Shown: positions 14,333 to 25,620 of the stretch, one piece after another
Position numbering within the stretch: position 1 is the first letter of the stretch
How the letters are laid out: the number at the start of each line of letters is the position of its first letter
From: Pseudoalteromonas sp. FUC4
GTDB taxonomy: Bacteria > Pseudomonadota > Gammaproteobacteria > Enterobacterales > Alteromonadaceae
DNA length: 55,408 nt
Reading direction: 5' to 3'
NCBI RefSeq assembly: GCF_008370255.1
Contig: NZ_SEUI01000007.1
Coordinates: forward strand, 1-55,408
Notes under the pieces: generated by a model
What the model saw: only the letters and a program-made list of their open reading frames with translations
The model's database searches: none
What the model was told of the DNA's origin: nothing
Translations under genes and position numbers: made by a program

Positions 14333-15832
14333 ATGGCAAAAGAGATATTATTGGTTGCTGAAGCCGTTTCCAATGAGAAAGCGGTTCCAAAAGAAAAGAT
14401 TTTTGAAGCTCTAGAGTTCGCTCTAGCGACAGCGACAAAGAAAAAACACGATGGCGAAATTGAAGTACGTGTAGCAATTGACCGTAAAACCGGTGATTAC
14501 GATACGTTCCGCCGTTGGCAGATTGCCGCTGTATTAGAAGATGGTTCTTTAGAGAATCCATACAGCGAAATCACTCTAGAAGCAGCACAGGTTGAAGAAC
14601 CTGATTTGCAAATGGGTGATTATGTTGAAGAACAAATCGACTCAATCAAATTTGACCGTATTACAACACAAATGGCTAAGCAAGTTATCGTACAAAAAGT
14701 ACGTGAAGCTGAGCGTGCTTTAGTTGTTGATGCATACAAAGATCAAGTAGGCGAGTTAGTAACAGGTGTAGTTAAAAAAGCAACGCGTGACTCTATTGTT
14801 CTTGATTTAGGCAATAACGCAGAAGCAGTAATTTACCGTGATGATATGTTACCACGTGAAAACTTCCGCCCGGGTGACCGTATTCGTGGCCTTTTATATG
14901 AAGTTAAGCCTGAAGCACGCGGTGCACAATTATTTGTAACGCGCTCTAAACCTGAAATGCTAATGGAATTATTCCGCATTGAGGTGCCAGAAATTGGCGA
15001 AGAGATGATTGAGTTACGTGCCGCAGCACGTGATCCAGGTTCACGCGCTAAAATTGCTGTTAAATCTAACGACAAACGCATTGATCCAATTGGTGCATGT
15101 GTTGGTATGCGTGGCGCACGAGTTCAAGCTGTATCGTCTGAGCTTGGTGGCGAACGTGTTGATATCGTACTTTACGATGACAATCCAGCACAATTTGTTA
15201 TCAATGCAATGGCGCCTGCAGAAGTTGCTTCAATCGTAATGGATGAAGACACTCACTCAATGGATATCGCTGTAGAAGCCGATAACCTAGCGCAAGCAAT
15301 TGGTCGTAATGGTCAGAATGTTCGTTTAGCAAGCCAATTAACTGGCTGGGAACTAAACGTTATGACTGTTGAAGATATGCGTACTAAAAATGAAGCTGAA
15401 TCTGATAAGTTACTTAACTTATTCACTGAAAATTTAGATATAGATGATGAGTTTGCATCATTACTTATTAACGAAGGTTTCTCGACACTTGAAGAAGTGG
15501 CGTATGTACCAGCGTCTGAATTTTTAGAAATTGATGGTCTTGATGAAGAGACTGTAGATCTTCTGCGTTCACGCGCAAAAGATGCACTAACAACTAAAGC
15601 ACTTAAAACGGAAGAAAGTTTAGATGGCGCAGAACCAGCTGAAGACTTACTTGCGCTTGAGGGATTAGAGCGTCACTTAGCATTTGTTATGGCAAGCAAG
15701 GGTGTTGTTACACTTGAAGACTTGGCAGAGCAAGGTATTGACGAGTTAGTTGATATCACTGAGCTTACACCTGAAAAAGCAGGTGAGCTTATTATGGCTG
15801 CACGAAACATTTGTTGGTTTGCAGACGAGTAA
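14333..15832 (+). CDS. nusA: Transcription termination/antitermination protein NusA
   Basis: ATG 14333 (GAGG 8 nt upstream) gives 499 residues, like E. coli NusA (495). The N-terminal RNA-polymerase-binding domain begins [20 protein letters not shown]1 (about 135-200), KH1/KH2 (with [15 protein letters not shown] and [13 protein letters not shown]) and two C-terminal acidic repeats follow. It binds RNA polymerase to modulate pausing, Rho-independent termination and antitermination. Longer upstream reading from 14300 has no ribosome site and is rejected as start. The infB ATG follows 25 nt after the stop. Confidence 0.98.
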   Translation: MAKEILLVAEAVSNEKAVPKEKIFEALEFALATATKKKHDGEIEVRVAIDRKTGDYDTFRRWQIAAVLEDGSLENPYSEITLEAAQVEEPDLQMGDYVEEQIDSIKFDRITTQMAKQVIVQKVREAERALVVDAYKDQVGELVTGVVKKATRDSIVLDLGNNAEAVIYRDDMLPRENFRPGDRIRGLLYEVKPEARGAQLFVTRSKPEMLMELFRIEVPEIGEEMIELRAAARDPGSRAKIAVKSNDKRIDPIGACVGMRGARVQAVSSELGGERVDIVLYDDNPAQFVINAMAPAEVASIVMDEDTHSMDIAVEADNLAQAIGRNGQNVRLASQLTGWELNVMTVEDMRTKNEAESDKLLNLFTENLDIDDEFASLLINEGFSTLEEVAYVPASEFLEIDGLDEETVDLLRSRAKDALTTKALKTEESLDGAEPAEDLLALEGLERHLAFVMASKGVVTLEDLAEQGIDELVDITELTPEKAGELIMAARNICWFADE

Positions 15833-15857
15833 TTTATTAACGGAGGTATTACACACT

Positions 15858-18518
15858 ATGGCAGAAGTAAATGTTGAAAAACTAGCCGGCGATATAGGTA
15901 CGACTGTTGATAAATTGCTACAGCAGTTTTCACAAGCAGGTATCACTAAGCAAGCAACTGATAACGTAACAGAAGCTGAAAAAGCAACGTTACTTGATCA
16001 TTTAAGCAAGCATCATGGCGGTACAGGTTCAGATGGTCCAGCGCGCATGACTTTACAGCGTAAGAGCAAAAGCACACTAAGTGTGACTGGCTCTACGGGT
16101 AAAGCAAAAGATGTTCAAGTTGAAGTTCGCAAAACACGTACCTATGTGAAGAAAAGCGCAATGGAGCAAGAACAAGAGCAAGCACGCTTAGCCGCTGAAG
16201 AAAAAGTACGTCTTGAAGAGCAGCAAAAAGCTGAGCAAGAAGCCGCAGAATTAAAAGCGAAACAAGAGGCAGAGCGCAAGGCGAAAGAAGACGCTGACCG
16301 TAAAGCCAAAGAAGAAGCCAAACGCAAAGCTGATGCAGAGCGTAAAGCGAAACAAAAGCAGATGACCCCAGAGCAAAGTGCTAAGTCTGAGAAAGATCGC
16401 ATAGAAGCTGAGCGTCTGCAAAAAGAAGCAGAAGAGGCCGCATTGAAGAAAGCTGAAGAAGAAGCGAAACGTCAAGCAGAAGAAGCAAGAAAGCTAGCTG
16501 AAGAGAATTCAGCACGCTGGAAGAAAGAAGAAGAAGAACGTAAGAAACGCGAAGAAACCGCGGATCACCATCTTACGACTTCTACTTATGCACGTGAAGC
16601 AGAAGATGTTGCCGATGCTCGTGATGAGCAAGGTACACGCCGTGCTAAGAAAAAGAAAAAAGCGCCAGCAAAAGATAAATTTGCAGCGTCAAGAGGCCGT
16701 AACAAGTCTAAGTTAAAAGCACCAGCATCGCTGCAGCATGGTTTCCAAAAGCCAACTGTTGATGTTAAAAATGAAGTGCGTATTAGCGAAACAATTACAG
16801 TAGCCGAGCTTGCATCACGCATGGCCGTTAAAGGCGCTGAAGTTGTTAAAACAATGATGAAAATGGGCGACATGGTTACTATTAACCAAGTGATTGACCA
16901 AGAAGCTGCACAACTAGTTGCAGAAGAAATGGGTCACAAAGTTATCATTGTTAAAGAAAACGAATTAGAGCAAACAGTACTTAATGACCGCCATGAAGAT
17001 GGTAAGTCAGAGCCTCGTGCTCCAGTAGTAACTGTAATGGGTCACGTTGACCATGGTAAAACATCAACGCTAGATTACATTCGTTCTGCGAAGGTTGCTT
17101 CTGGCGAAGCCGGTGGTATTACACAGCATATTGGTGCATACCATGTTGATGTGAACGGCAATATGATTACCTTCTTAGATACTCCAGGACATGCTGCATT
17201 TACATCAATGCGTGCTCGTGGTGCTAAAGCGACAGATATCGTAATCTTAGTAGTTGCAGCAGATGATGGCGTTATGCCACAAACTAAAGAAGCGGTACAG
17301 CATGCACGTGCAGCTGGCGTTCCTTTAATCATTGCTGTAAACAAAATGGATAAAGAAGGCGCAGATCCAGATCGCGTTAAAAACGAACTAGCTCAGCTAG
17401 ACGTTATCCCAGAAGAATGGGGCGGCGATACGCAGTACGTTCATATCTCAGCTAAAACTGGTTTAGGTATTGATGACCTTCTTGAAGCTGTACTTATGCA
17501 ATCTGAGCTTTTAGAGCTTTCAGCCCCTACCGAAGGTATGGCTGCAGGTGTTGTTATTGAATCTCGTCTTGATAAAGGCCGTGGTCCAGTTGCATCAGTA
17601 CTCGTTCAATCTGGTACGCTTAACCAAGGTGACATTGTATTATGTGGTCTTGAATATGGCCGTGTTCGTGCAATGCGCGATGAAAACGGTAAAGACATCA
17701 AGTCGGCGGGTCCATCGATTCCAGTAGAGATTTTAGGTCTTTCTGGTATTCCAGCTGCAGGCGACGAAGCGACTGTAGTTAAAGATGAGCGTAAAGCGCG
17801 TGAAGTTGCTTTATACCGTCAAGGTAAGTTCCGCGATGTTAAACTAGCACGTCAGCAAAAAGCTAAGCTTGAAAACATGTTTACTAACATGACTGAAGGT
17901 GATGTTTCTGAAGTTAACGTGGTACTTAAAGCAGACGTTCAAGGTTCTATCGAAGCAATCTCTGATTCACTAACTAAACTTTCTACTGATGAAGTAAAAG
18001 TGAAGATTGTAGGTTCAGGTGTTGGTGGTATTACTGAGACTGATGCGACACTAGCTGCAGCGTCTAACGCAATTGTAGTTGGCTTTAACGTTCGTGCTGA
18101 TGCTTCTGCTCGTAAAGTGATTGATACTGAAAACTTAGATCTTCGTTATTACAGCGTAATTTATGCCTTAATCGAAGAAGTTAAGCAAGCCATGTCAGGC
18201 ATGCTAGCACCTGAGTTTAAACAAGAAATCATTGGTCTTGCTCAAGTTCGTGACGTATTCAAGTCTCCAAAAATTGGCGCAATCGCTGGTTGTATGGTTA
18301 CTGAAGGTGTTATTAAACGTAGCGCTCCAATCCGTGTACTACGTGAAAACGTGGTTATCTATGAAGGTGAACTTGAGTCACTTCGTCGCTTTAAAGACGA
18401 TGTTGCTGATGTTCGTAACGGCATGGAATGTGGTATCGGCGTTAAGAACTACAATGACGTACGTGTTGGTGACCAAATCGAAGTATTTGAAACAGTTGAA
18501 GTACAACGTACTCTTTAA
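15858..18518 (+). CDS. infB: Translation initiation factor IF-2
   Basis: ATG 15858 behind CGGAGG yields 886 residues, in line with E. coli IF-2 (890). It has an N-terminal IF2N domain, then a long Lys/Ala/Glu-rich coiled region (about 100-255), a second IF2N domain and the G domain with [21 protein letters not shown] and SAKTG. Domains II, III and the fMet-tRNA-binding IF2-C domain follow. It is the GTPase that brings initiator tRNA to the 30S subunit; the initiator tRNA gene heads the same cluster. A hairpin at 18541-18561 follows. Confidence 0.98.
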   Translation: MAEVNVEKLAGDIGTTVDKLLQQFSQAGITKQATDNVTEAEKATLLDHLSKHHGGTGSDGPARMTLQRKSKSTLSVTGSTGKAKDVQVEVRKTRTYVKKSAMEQEQEQARLAAEEKVRLEEQQKAEQEAAELKAKQEAERKAKEDADRKAKEEAKRKADAERKAKQKQMTPEQSAKSEKDRIEAERLQKEAEEAALKKAEEEAKRQAEEARKLAEENSARWKKEEEERKKREETADHHLTTSTYAREAEDVADARDEQGTRRAKKKKKAPAKDKFAASRGRNKSKLKAPASLQHGFQKPTVDVKNEVRISETITVAELASRMAVKGAEVVKTMMKMGDMVTINQVIDQEAAQLVAEEMGHKVIIVKENELEQTVLNDRHEDGKSEPRAPVVTVMGHVDHGKTSTLDYIRSAKVASGEAGGITQHIGAYHVDVNGNMITFLDTPGHAAFTSMRARGAKATDIVILVVAADDGVMPQTKEAVQHARAAGVPLIIAVNKMDKEGADPDRVKNELAQLDVIPEEWGGDTQYVHISAKTGLGIDDLLEAVLMQSELLELSAPTEGMAAGVVIESRLDKGRGPVASVLVQSGTLNQGDIVLCGLEYGRVRAMRDENGKDIKSAGPSIPVEILGLSGIPAAGDEATVVKDERKAREVALYRQGKFRDVKLARQQKAKLENMFTNMTEGDVSEVNVVLKADVQGSIEAISDSLTKLSTDEVKVKIVGSGVGGITETDATLAAASNAIVVGFNVRADASARKVIDTENLDLRYYSVIYALIEEVKQAMSGMLAPEFKQEIIGLAQVRDVFKSPKIGAIAGCMVTEGVIKRSAPIRVLRENVVIYEGELESLRRFKDDVADVRNGMECGIGVKNYNDVRVGDQIEVFETVEVQRTL

Positions 18519-18540
18519 TTGTTAGCTCGCTAAACTAATA

Positions 18541-18561
18541 AATGGGGGCTTAGCCCCCATT
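18541..18561 (+). terminator. GC-rich hairpin between infB and rbfA
   Basis: AATGGGGGCT-T-AGCCCCCATT forms a 10-bp stem, but the following tract TGTGT is poor in T, so it may be a partial terminator or processing signal inside the operon. Confidence 0.55.
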
Positions 18562-18627
18562 TGTGTATCCATTATTTAATTAGCTTATTATTAAATTTCA
18601 ATAAGTTATGATTTTAGGACAAATGCA

Positions 18628-19110
18628 ATGAGAGAATTTTCTCGCACTGATCGTGTTGCACAGCAAATCCAAAAAGAAATTGCTGTAATTTTACAACGCG
18701 AAATTAAAGATCCACGCTTAGGTATGGTGACAGTGTCAGCGGTAGAAGTATCGCGTGATTTATCTTATGCCAAAATTTTCATCACTGTGTTTAATACGCA
18801 AGATGAAGATGCAGCAAAGCAAAGCGCAAAAGTACTTAATGAAGCAACGGGTTATATTCGCTCGTTACTTGGTAAGCGTATTCGTGCTCGTATAATGCCT
18901 GAGTTAAAGTTTGTAGTTGATAACTCTCTAATGGAAGGTATGCGTATTTCTAATTTAGTGGATTCTATTATCCGCGAAGATAACGCAAAGCATGTCGATG
19001 AAAATGTAGAAAGTGTTGATGCTGATACTTCAGATAGTGAACAAAGTACTAAGCACGTAGAAGATACAGATAGCGAAGAAGGCACTGATACAGATGGCAA
19101 AGCGCAGTAA
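18628..19110 (+). CDS. rbfA: 30S ribosome-binding factor RbfA
   Basis: The protein begins [21 protein letters not shown] and has the KH-like RbfA fold with [20 protein letters not shown] and [11 protein letters not shown]. It binds the 30S subunit near the 5' end of 16S rRNA in late assembly and cold shock. At 160 residues it is longer than E. coli RbfA (133) because of a strongly acidic Asp/Glu/Ser/Thr tail (about 120-158). The last 17 nt overlap the start of truB, so translation is probably coupled. ATG 18628 has only a weak ribosome site. Confidence 0.96.
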   Translation: MREFSRTDRVAQQIQKEIAVILQREIKDPRLGMVTVSAVEVSRDLSYAKIFITVFNTQDEDAAKQSAKVLNEATGYIRSLLGKRIRARIMPELKFVVDNSLMEGMRISNLVDSIIREDNAKHVDENVESVDADTSDSEQSTKHVEDTDSEEGTDTDGKAQ

Positions 19111-20053
19111 AGGCCGTGCAGTTGACGGTATCTTGTTGTTAAACAAACCGCAAGGCATTTCGTCAAATAAAGCATTACAGCAAGCGAAAGGTGTTTATTT
19201 TGCACAAAAAGCAGGACACACTGGGGCTTTAGATCCGCTTGCTACAGGTATGCTGCCAATTTGTTTTGGTGAGGCGACTAAGTTTACGCAATTTTTACTC
19301 GATACAGATAAAACCTATATCGTTCGTGCAAAATTGGGTGAGCGTACAACAACATCAGATTCAGACGGTGAAATTGTAAGTACGAAAGATGTGAATGTGA
19401 CACGTGAGCAGTTAACAAAAGAAATTGCAGCTTTTGTTGGTGAGTCAGATCAATATCCATCAATGTACTCAGCACTTAAGTATCAAGGTAGACCATTATA
19501 TAAGTACGCACGAGAGGGTATTGAAGTCCCTCGTAAATGCAGAAAAATAAATGTGTTTAGCTTATCGTTTGACGAATTTGATGAACAAAACAACGTATTA
19601 CAAATGACGGCTCATGTATCCAAAGGGACGTATATTCGTACAATCGTTGATGATTTAGGCGAAAACCTAGGCTGTGGCGCACACGTTATAATGCTTCATA
19701 GAACTGCTGTTGGTCAGTATCCGGCAGATAAAATGGTTTCGCTTGATGAAATTGAAGCGTTGCTTGCTAAAGCGAAAGCAGAAGAGCTTGCGCCTTCGAC
19801 TTATTTAGACTCGTTGTTATTACCTATAGACACTGCTTTAACTGATTTACCTGTTATTGAAATTTCGAAAGAGCAGGGCAATGTATTTAGTCATGGGCAA
19901 GCAGTCGAGTTACCTGAAGCTTTACCTGAGGGTGCAATTAAAGTTGTTGCGGATGGTGTGTTTATTGGTACTGGCGAGCGCAACTCAAGCGGCCATTTAA
20001 AGGTTAAGCGTGGTCTTGCTAGCCAGCAAGATGATTACGTAAAGCCTGAGTAA
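19094..20053 (+). CDS. truB: tRNA pseudouridine-55 synthase TruB
   Basis: The 319-residue protein makes pseudouridine 55 in the T-loop of nearly all tRNAs. The catalytic Asp is D47 in [28 protein letters not shown] at the start and the RTxVG-type motif HRTAVGQYP are also typical, and the C-terminal PUA-like domain is present. It starts inside the end of rbfA (17-nt overlap), so it is translationally coupled. The rpsO leader and probable promoter begin in the 153-bp spacer after it. Confidence 0.97.
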   Translation: MAKRSKGRAVDGILLLNKPQGISSNKALQQAKGVYFAQKAGHTGALDPLATGMLPICFGEATKFTQFLLDTDKTYIVRAKLGERTTTSDSDGEIVSTKDVNVTREQLTKEIAAFVGESDQYPSMYSALKYQGRPLYKYAREGIEVPRKCRKINVFSLSFDEFDEQNNVLQMTAHVSKGTYIRTIVDDLGENLGCGAHVIMLHRTAVGQYPADKMVSLDEIEALLAKAKAEELAPSTYLDSLLLPIDTALTDLPVIEISKEQGNVFSHGQAVELPEALPEGAIKVVADGVFIGTGERNSSGHLKVKRGLASQQDDYVKPE

Positions 20054-20105
20054 GCAATTAATGTGCCCAGCAGTGGCTTATTAGTTGTAGATGGGAATAA
20101 TTAAC

Positions 20106-20135
20106 TTGTAGTTATCCCCACAGTTGATAGAATAC
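20106..20135 (+). promoter_or_regulatory. Possible sigma-70 promoter of rpsO
   Basis: TTGTAG, 18 bp, GAATAC. The leader of about 65 nt leaves room for the S15 autoregulatory structure known in enterobacteria. Weak consensus, so tentative. Confidence 0.35.
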
Positions 20136-20206
20136 GCCCGCTTAATCGTTTTGGCTGAATTAGTGATCGGCTAAGACACCTTTTAAATTTAATTTTTGGA
20201 GTTACT

Positions 20207-20476
20207 ATGTCACTAAGCAATCAAGAAAAAATCGATATCATTGCTAAATTTGCACGTGCAGAAGGCGATACAGGTTCATCAGAAGTACAAGTAGCATTAC
20301 TTACTTATGATATCAACAAGCTTCAAGGTCACTTTGCTGATCACAAGCATGACTTCCACTCACGTCGTGGTCTGCTTCGTAAAGTAAGCACTCGCCGTAA
20401 ACTACTTGATTACCTTAAAGGTAAAGATATCACTAGTTATACTGCACTAATCAAAGAACTTGGCCTACGTCGTTAA
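20207..20476 (+). CDS. rpsO: 30S ribosomal protein S15
   Basis: The 89-residue protein has the length of E. coli S15 and its signatures [20 protein letters not shown] and [20 protein letters not shown]. It binds the 16S rRNA three-way junction early in 30S assembly. GGAG lies ahead of ATG 20207. A strong terminator follows, so pnp probably needs its own promoter or read-through. Confidence 0.98.
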   Translation: MSLSNQEKIDIIAKFARAEGDTGSSEVQVALLTYDINKLQGHFADHKHDFHSRRGLLRKVSTRRKLLDYLKGKDITSYTALIKELGLRR

Positions 20477-20495
20477 GAACTAGATTATAGAAATG

Positions 20496-20518
20496 GGAGC
20501 TTTTTAGCTCCTTTTTTT
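20496..20518 (+). terminator. Intrinsic terminator after rpsO
   Basis: GGAGCT-TTTT-AGCTCC followed by seven T residues. Confidence 0.92.
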
Positions 20519-20681
20519 GTGCCTAAAATTTGTGTTTGAAAATAAAACAAATTTATAAACTTATTGAATTATATTGTAAAACTCCTATTTCATAGCTTAT
20601 CAAGCATCCTTGTATTTACCCACTCATTAGCCCTGCTTAAATCTAGTAGCGAGTGTGTGTTGACCTTTCGTGATTAATTTT

Positions 20682-20781
20682 GCAGCTGTATGTTTGGTCT
20701 TTAGGCAAGGCAGCGCCTATGTAGTGTGGTTATTCCCCATAAATAGGCGATAACGCAGCATAAATGCCAAACATGCGCTGC
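20682..20781. repeat. About 100-bp nested hairpin repeat in the rpsO-pnp spacer
   Basis: The outer arms GCAG...ATGTTTGG (20682-20697) and CCAAACAT...CTGC (20767-20781) are complementary. Inside, CGCCTAT (20714-20720) pairs with ATAGGCG (20743-20749). There is no coding potential. It directly abuts the second repeat at 20795, making a composite structured region. Confidence 0.6.
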
Positions 20782-20794
20782 CCTGCGGGTTCAT

Positions 20795-20920
20795 CCTAGG
20801 GGCGATTAACTCTTTGTTGCTCGATTTTTACTTAGCCCACTAGGTTACAAATCTCGCGCCGTGATTAAATCGACCCTAGATTGAACAAATTTCAATCCAC
20901 AAAGATCAACACACCCTAGA
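20795..20920. repeat. Dispersed palindromic repeat, short copy
   Basis: Second copy of the element at 5398-5569, without the 48-bp insert. Left end CTAGGGGCGATTAACTCTTTG and right end AAAGATCAACACACCCTAG are imperfect inverted repeats, a MITE-like layout. It lies between rpsO and pnp, upstream of the pnp promoter region (TATACT at 20946-20951). Confidence 0.7.
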
Positions 20921-21096
20921 CTCGCATTTTGAAGTAGCTTTGGTATATACTATGCGCGTAGGTAAAAAGGTTTATCTGCAATTATTCACATCATTGCCAA
21001 TTGTAGTACTTAATTGATTTCCAACTGAATACAATTATGTACTGTAATTGGTACTTTGATGACAACTTATTAGAATACATTTAAGGAATATTTTAA

Positions 21097-23223
21097 GTGC
21101 AAGCAATTATTAAAGAATTCAAACTAGGTCAACATACAGTGACTCTAGAAACTGGTGCAATCGCTCGTCAAGCAGACGGCGCTGTACTTGCAAGCATTGG
21201 CGACACTTCAGTTTTAGTAACTGTTGTTGGTAAGCGTGAAGCACAACCTGGCCAAGACTTTTTCCCACTAACAGTTAACTACCAAGAGCGTATGTACGCT
21301 GCTGGTCGTATCCCTGGTGGTTTCTTAAAGCGTGAAGGGCGTCCTAACGATGGCGAAACTCTTATTGCACGTCTTATTGACCGTCCAATTCGTCCACTTT
21401 TCCCAAGCGGCTTTGTAAACGAAGTACAAGTTATTGCTACTGTTGTTTCTGTTAACCCTGAAATTCAACCTGATATGGTTGCGATGATTGGTACTTCAGC
21501 AGCACTTGCTATCTCTGGTATACCGTTCAGTGGTCCAATTGGTGCATCTCGCGTTGGTTACATCGACGGCGAATACGTACTTAACCCTACATTAAAAGAG
21601 CTTGAAGAAAGCCAACTTGATTTAGTGGTAGCTGGTACTGATAAAGCGGTACTTATGGTTGAATCAGAAGCTAACGTACTTGCAGAAGACGTAATGCTTG
21701 GCGCTGTTGTATATGGTCATGAGCAATCTCAAGCAATCATTACAGCAATCGAAGAATTTAAAGCAGAAGCAGGCAAGCCTACTTGGGATTGGACTGCACC
21801 TGAGAAAAATGTTGCATTAGAAGACAAAGTAGCAACTATTGCTGCCGAAAAAGTAGGCGCAGCTTACTTAATCACTGATAAAGTAGCGCGTAAAGAAGCT
21901 CTTGGCGAAGCTAAAGATGAAGTTGTTGCAGTATTAACTGCTGAACTTGCTGAAGGCGAGTCTTTAGACAAGCAAGAAATTGGCAAAATCTTCGGTTCAC
22001 TTGAGAAGAAAATCGTTCGTGGCCGTATTGCTGCTGGCGAAAAACGTATCGATGGTCGTGAACCAGATATGATTCGTGCACTAGACGTAATGACTGGCGT
22101 ATTACCGCGTACTCACGGTTCTGCTATCTTTACACGTGGCGAAACTCAAGCGTTAGTAACAGCGACACTTGGTACAGAACGTGATTCACAGTTAATCGAC
22201 GATTTAACTGGTACTCATAAAAACCACTTTATGCTTAACTACAACTTCCCTCCATTCTGTGTAGGTGAAACTGGTTTTGTTGGTTCTCCTAAGCGTCGTG
22301 AAATCGGCCATGGTAACCTTGCTAAGCGTGGTATTTCAGCTGTAATGCCTACACTTACTGAGTTCCCTTACTCAATCCGTGTAGTATCTGAAATTACTGA
22401 ATCAAACGGTTCTTCTTCAATGGCGTCTGTTTGTGGTACTTCACTAGCACTTATGAACGCGGGTGTACCAATTAAAGCATCTGTTGCTGGTATTGCGATG
22501 GGTCTAGTTAAAGAAGACGAAAAATTCGTTGTTCTTTCTGACATTTTAGGTGATGAAGATCACTTAGGTGACATGGACTTTAAAGTTGCCGGTACTGCTG
22601 CGGGTATTACTGCACTTCAAATGGATATCAAAATCGAAGGTATCACTCAAGAAATCATGCAAATTGCGCTTAAACAAGCAAAAGCTGCACGTTTACATAT
22701 CTTAGAAGTGATGGATGAAGCGATTTCTGCTCCTTCTGAAGAGCTATCAATGTTTGCTCCTCGCATATATACAATGAAAATCCCACAGAAGAAAATCGCT
22801 GAAGTTATTGGTAAAGGTGGCGCAACGATTCGTCAGCTTACTGAAGAAACTGGTACAACGATTGAAATCGGTGATGACGGTACAATTAAAATTGCCGCTA
22901 CAGATGGCGAAAGTGCAGCTAATGCAATTAGCCGTATTGAGCAATTAACAGCTGAACTTGAAGTAGGTACTATCTACGAAGGTAAAGTTGTACGTATCGT
23001 AGACTTCGGTGCGTTTGTAAACATTCTTCCTGGTAAAGATGGTCTAGTACATATTTCTCAAATTAGTACTGAGCGCGTTAATAACGTGGCTGATCACCTT
23101 AGCGAAGGTCAAGAAGTTAAAGTTAAAGTACTAGAAGTAGATCGCCAAGGCCGTGTACGTCTAAGTATTAAAGAAGCAATGGAATCAGCAGCATCTGCAG
23201 CTGACGCGCCAACTGACGCGTAA
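21097..23223 (+). CDS. pnp: Polyribonucleotide nucleotidyltransferase (PNPase)
   Basis: Start is GTG 21097 behind AAGGA; 708 residues versus 711 in E. coli. Two RNase PH domains, an all-alpha linker, KH ([23 protein letters not shown]) and S1 ([20 protein letters not shown]) domains are in the expected order. It degrades RNA 3' to 5' with phosphate and is a degradosome component. The leader from rpsO is unusually long (620 bp) and contains two structured repeats; RNase III/PNPase autocontrol known from E. coli might act here, but I cannot assign the hairpin. Confidence 0.98.
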   Translation: MQAIIKEFKLGQHTVTLETGAIARQADGAVLASIGDTSVLVTVVGKREAQPGQDFFPLTVNYQERMYAAGRIPGGFLKREGRPNDGETLIARLIDRPIRPLFPSGFVNEVQVIATVVSVNPEIQPDMVAMIGTSAALAISGIPFSGPIGASRVGYIDGEYVLNPTLKELEESQLDLVVAGTDKAVLMVESEANVLAEDVMLGAVVYGHEQSQAIITAIEEFKAEAGKPTWDWTAPEKNVALEDKVATIAAEKVGAAYLITDKVARKEALGEAKDEVVAVLTAELAEGESLDKQEIGKIFGSLEKKIVRGRIAAGEKRIDGREPDMIRALDVMTGVLPRTHGSAIFTRGETQALVTATLGTERDSQLIDDLTGTHKNHFMLNYNFPPFCVGETGFVGSPKRREIGHGNLAKRGISAVMPTLTEFPYSIRVVSEITESNGSSSMASVCGTSLALMNAGVPIKASVAGIAMGLVKEDEKFVVLSDILGDEDHLGDMDFKVAGTAAGITALQMDIKIEGITQEIMQIALKQAKAARLHILEVMDEAISAPSEELSMFAPRIYTMKIPQKKIAEVIGKGGATIRQLTEETGTTIEIGDDGTIKIAATDGESAANAISRIEQLTAELEVGTIYEGKVVRIVDFGAFVNILPGKDGLVHISQISTERVNNVADHLSEGQEVKVKVLEVDRQGRVRLSIKEAMESAASAADAPTDA

Positions 23224-23261
23224 TTGCTAACTTATTAATCTAGTTATATTAGCTAGATAGT

Positions 23262-23290
23262 AAAAAAGGGGCTGTTTAGCCCCTTTTTTT
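23262..23290 (+). terminator. Intrinsic terminator after pnp
   Basis: AAAAAAGGGGCT-GTTT-AGCCCCTTTTTTT. Confidence 0.93.
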
Positions 23291-23364
23291 ATGCTTTAAT
23301 GAAACCTTATTGGACAAGGTCTGTCTTATATTAATCGCGATATATCTTGGTATTAAGGATTTTA

Positions 23365-24243
23365 ATGATACTCAAACATTTAGCTTTGGCATCTTTTGCT
23401 ATTTTGTCTTTAAGCGCTTGCCAAACTACAACAGAATCAGAACCAACCCCGATTGTTAATGTGCCATTTACTGCACCTTTAGCTTCTGACTTTAGAAGTG
23501 AAATTGCTATTGCACGCTACTCAGAGTTATTGAATAGGGCTGACTTAAGCGAAGAGCAACAAGCTAAGCTTTATTACGACCGTGGTGTACTTTTTGATAG
23601 TCTAGGTATGACTACTCTTTCACGTATTGATTTTAATCGCGCAGTAAAGCTCAAACCTGATTTAGCTGAAGTGTATAATTTTTTAGGTATTCAACATACG
23701 CTTATGCAGCAGTATGAAAAAGCCTATGAGTTTTTTGATTCTGCCCTAGAACTTGATGAAGAACATGAATACGCCTATTTAAATCGAGGTATTGCACTGT
23801 ATTACGGCGACAGAGCTGGCCTTGCTAAAAATGATTTTAATGAATTTCTAGCTCGCTCTCCAAAAGATCCGTACCGAGTTTTATGGGTTTATTTAGCACA
23901 AGCACAAGAAGATAAAGGCGTTGCGCTTGATGCACTTAAACAAAATGCCACTGCACTTGATGAATCACAATGGGCGTATCAGTTAATTTCTCTTTATACG
24001 GGGGATATGAGTGAACATGCATTTTTATCTGGCATTAGTGATGGTGTTAGAACTGAGCAAGAATATGCGCAGCGTTTATGCGAAGCTTATTTTTATTTAG
24101 CCAAAATGCATCAAGCAGCAGGTGAGCTGTATTTAGCTTCAGACTATTTTAGGCTTGCGCTTGCTACTAACGTACACGAGTTTATTGAATACAAATATGC
24201 GCGTTTAGAGCTTGAGTTGATGCAAGGTGTTGACGCAAGTTAA
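23365..24243 (+). CDS. nlpI: Lipoprotein NlpI with tetratricopeptide repeats
   Basis: ATG 23365 follows AAGGA; 292 residues (E. coli 294). A lipoprotein signal with lipobox LSAC (C19) is followed by TPR repeats, for example AEVYNFLGIQHTLMQQYEKAYEFFDSAL split over 95-125 and YAYLNRGIALYY. NlpI is an outer-membrane adaptor that brings the protease Prc to the peptidoglycan hydrolase MepS and scaffolds murein hydrolases. Position directly after pnp is the same as in enterobacteria. The next gene overlaps its end by 17 nt. Confidence 0.95.
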   Translation: MILKHLALASFAILSLSACQTTTESEPTPIVNVPFTAPLASDFRSEIAIARYSELLNRADLSEEQQAKLYYDRGVLFDSLGMTTLSRIDFNRAVKLKPDLAEVYNFLGIQHTLMQQYEKAYEFFDSALELDEEHEYAYLNRGIALYYGDRAGLAKNDFNEFLARSPKDPYRVLWVYLAQAQEDKGVALDALKQNATALDESQWAYQLISLYTGDMSEHAFLSGISDGVRTEQEYAQRLCEAYFYLAKMHQAAGELYLASDYFRLALATNVHEFIEYKYARLELELMQGVDAS

Positions 24244-25405
24244 GCGTTTTAAATCAATAGGTGTATTACTATGTTGTTTGTTAATTACAGGCTCGAGTAA
24301 CCATCTTGGCGCTATTGGCTTTTGGCATGTTTTAAATGCAAAAGCCAATGTGCTACAAAGTTATTGGAATTCACCTGATTATTTTTCTGCTCACCTAGAG
24401 CAGTTACCAAATACCTCTTTATCTGTACTCGCTCGCAATCAAATTTCTTCAGCACAATATATGTATTCTCTTAAGCTTATTAAAAGCGGTCAGAGCGATA
24501 CTGCAAAACAATTTTGGCTCAGAGCATTAAATGAGTTAACAATTTTAGAGCGTAAAATATTAGCAGCAAAGTTACTTGACCACTCACGTTGGATCGATTT
24601 AAAATTACTCGCTAGTAAAAATAAATTACCAGCGGGGGATGTGCTAAATCATCTAAAGCTTCAGTTAAAAACACCACAGAGCAAAATATCTACCGAGTTT
24701 ATTCACGATCTCGGTTTTTCATCTTTAATAAATATAAGTAAACCTAATAAGCAATGTATGTTTAACGTGCTGACTATGAGCGATCATCGTAGTGGTTTAT
24801 ATAAACTTACTGAGTTTATTAATGCTTATAATAAACAACCAGAGCCCCGTGAAAATATTTTTTGCTTTTCAAAGCCAGTTTACGTAGCGGGTACACTTGA
24901 GTGCAAAAGTAATGTTAATCAGGTAGCAAAATGTGATTGGCAATCATCTAAACTCAATGATCAACTACCGGAAGGTTTTGATTTTATAGTAATGATGCCC
25001 AGCGATGGAACGGCTAATGTTACCAAAGGGACAATGCTAATAAACTCAAAATCAAAATACAGTGTATTTTTGCATGAGCTGATGCATTTTAACGGTTTTG
25101 AAGATGAATACGCTTTGCCTAAAGCTAAACAAACATGGTTGTGTGCAAAGACAGGTTTTGTGGCACCTAATTTATTTATTTCTCATGATGAGTCGCCGCC
25201 AACTGGTTGGCATAAAGCGAAGAGTTGCCAGACAGGTGGTATTGCTTATAAACCTAGTGAAAATTGGTCTATTATGCAGTATCAGCAGTTAGGGCTCTCG
25301 GCGCAGTATAGAGAACTTTGGTTGAAGCATTTAGATATGACCAATGGTAATTCTTATCGCCACTCCAGCGCGCTTACATTTCCAAATAAGGCTATATTAA
25401 ATTAA
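24227..25405 (+). CDS. Putative secreted zinc metallopeptidase, HExxH type
   Basis: About 392 residues, unrecognised by name. The N-terminus has a hydrophobic signal segment (residues about 10-24), then a helical region with TPR-like spacing. The zinc motif H283-E-L-M-H is followed by FNGFEDEY, giving HExxHxxGxxDEY and a likely gluzincin or metzincin-like site. Several cysteines suggest periplasmic disulfides. GTG 24227 (or TTG 24230) starts within nlpI, so translation is coupled. Overlap with nlpI, which organises cell-wall proteases and hydrolases, hints at envelope proteolysis, but the substrate is unknown. Confidence 0.7.
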   Translation: MLTQVKRFKSIGVLLCCLLITGSSNHLGAIGFWHVLNAKANVLQSYWNSPDYFSAHLEQLPNTSLSVLARNQISSAQYMYSLKLIKSGQSDTAKQFWLRALNELTILERKILAAKLLDHSRWIDLKLLASKNKLPAGDVLNHLKLQLKTPQSKISTEFIHDLGFSSLINISKPNKQCMFNVLTMSDHRSGLYKLTEFINAYNKQPEPRENIFCFSKPVYVAGTLECKSNVNQVAKCDWQSSKLNDQLPEGFDFIVMMPSDGTANVTKGTMLINSKSKYSVFLHELMHFNGFEDEYALPKAKQTWLCAKTGFVAPNLFISHDESPPTGWHKAKSCQTGGIAYKPSENWSIMQYQQLGLSAQYRELWLKHLDMTNGNSYRHSSALTFPNKAILN

Positions 25406-25620
25406 CAATTACCAGTATTAATTAATTGTTTTTTTAGTCTCAATAAATTGTTAGTTCATGTTTAAAAAACCCCCATACAGAACCGCTTTTTATAGACAAA
25501 ATCAGTGTTTTTCAGTATAACTATAGTCATTAATGTCGTTTAAAAACAGGCAGTAAAAGCATCCCTTAGTATTAAAAAGAGATGCCCTGATAAACTTATG
25601 ATTATAAAAGGCCCTACATT

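Noticed and set aside
16142..16873. Ala/Ser/Phe-rich minus-strand frames opposite infB
   Set aside because: They mirror the Lys/Glu/Ala-rich charged region of IF-2 and have no start signals.
20111..20121. TTATCCCCACA resembling a DnaA box upstream of rpsO
   Set aside because: Two extra C residues compared with TTATCCACA; single site, no origin context.
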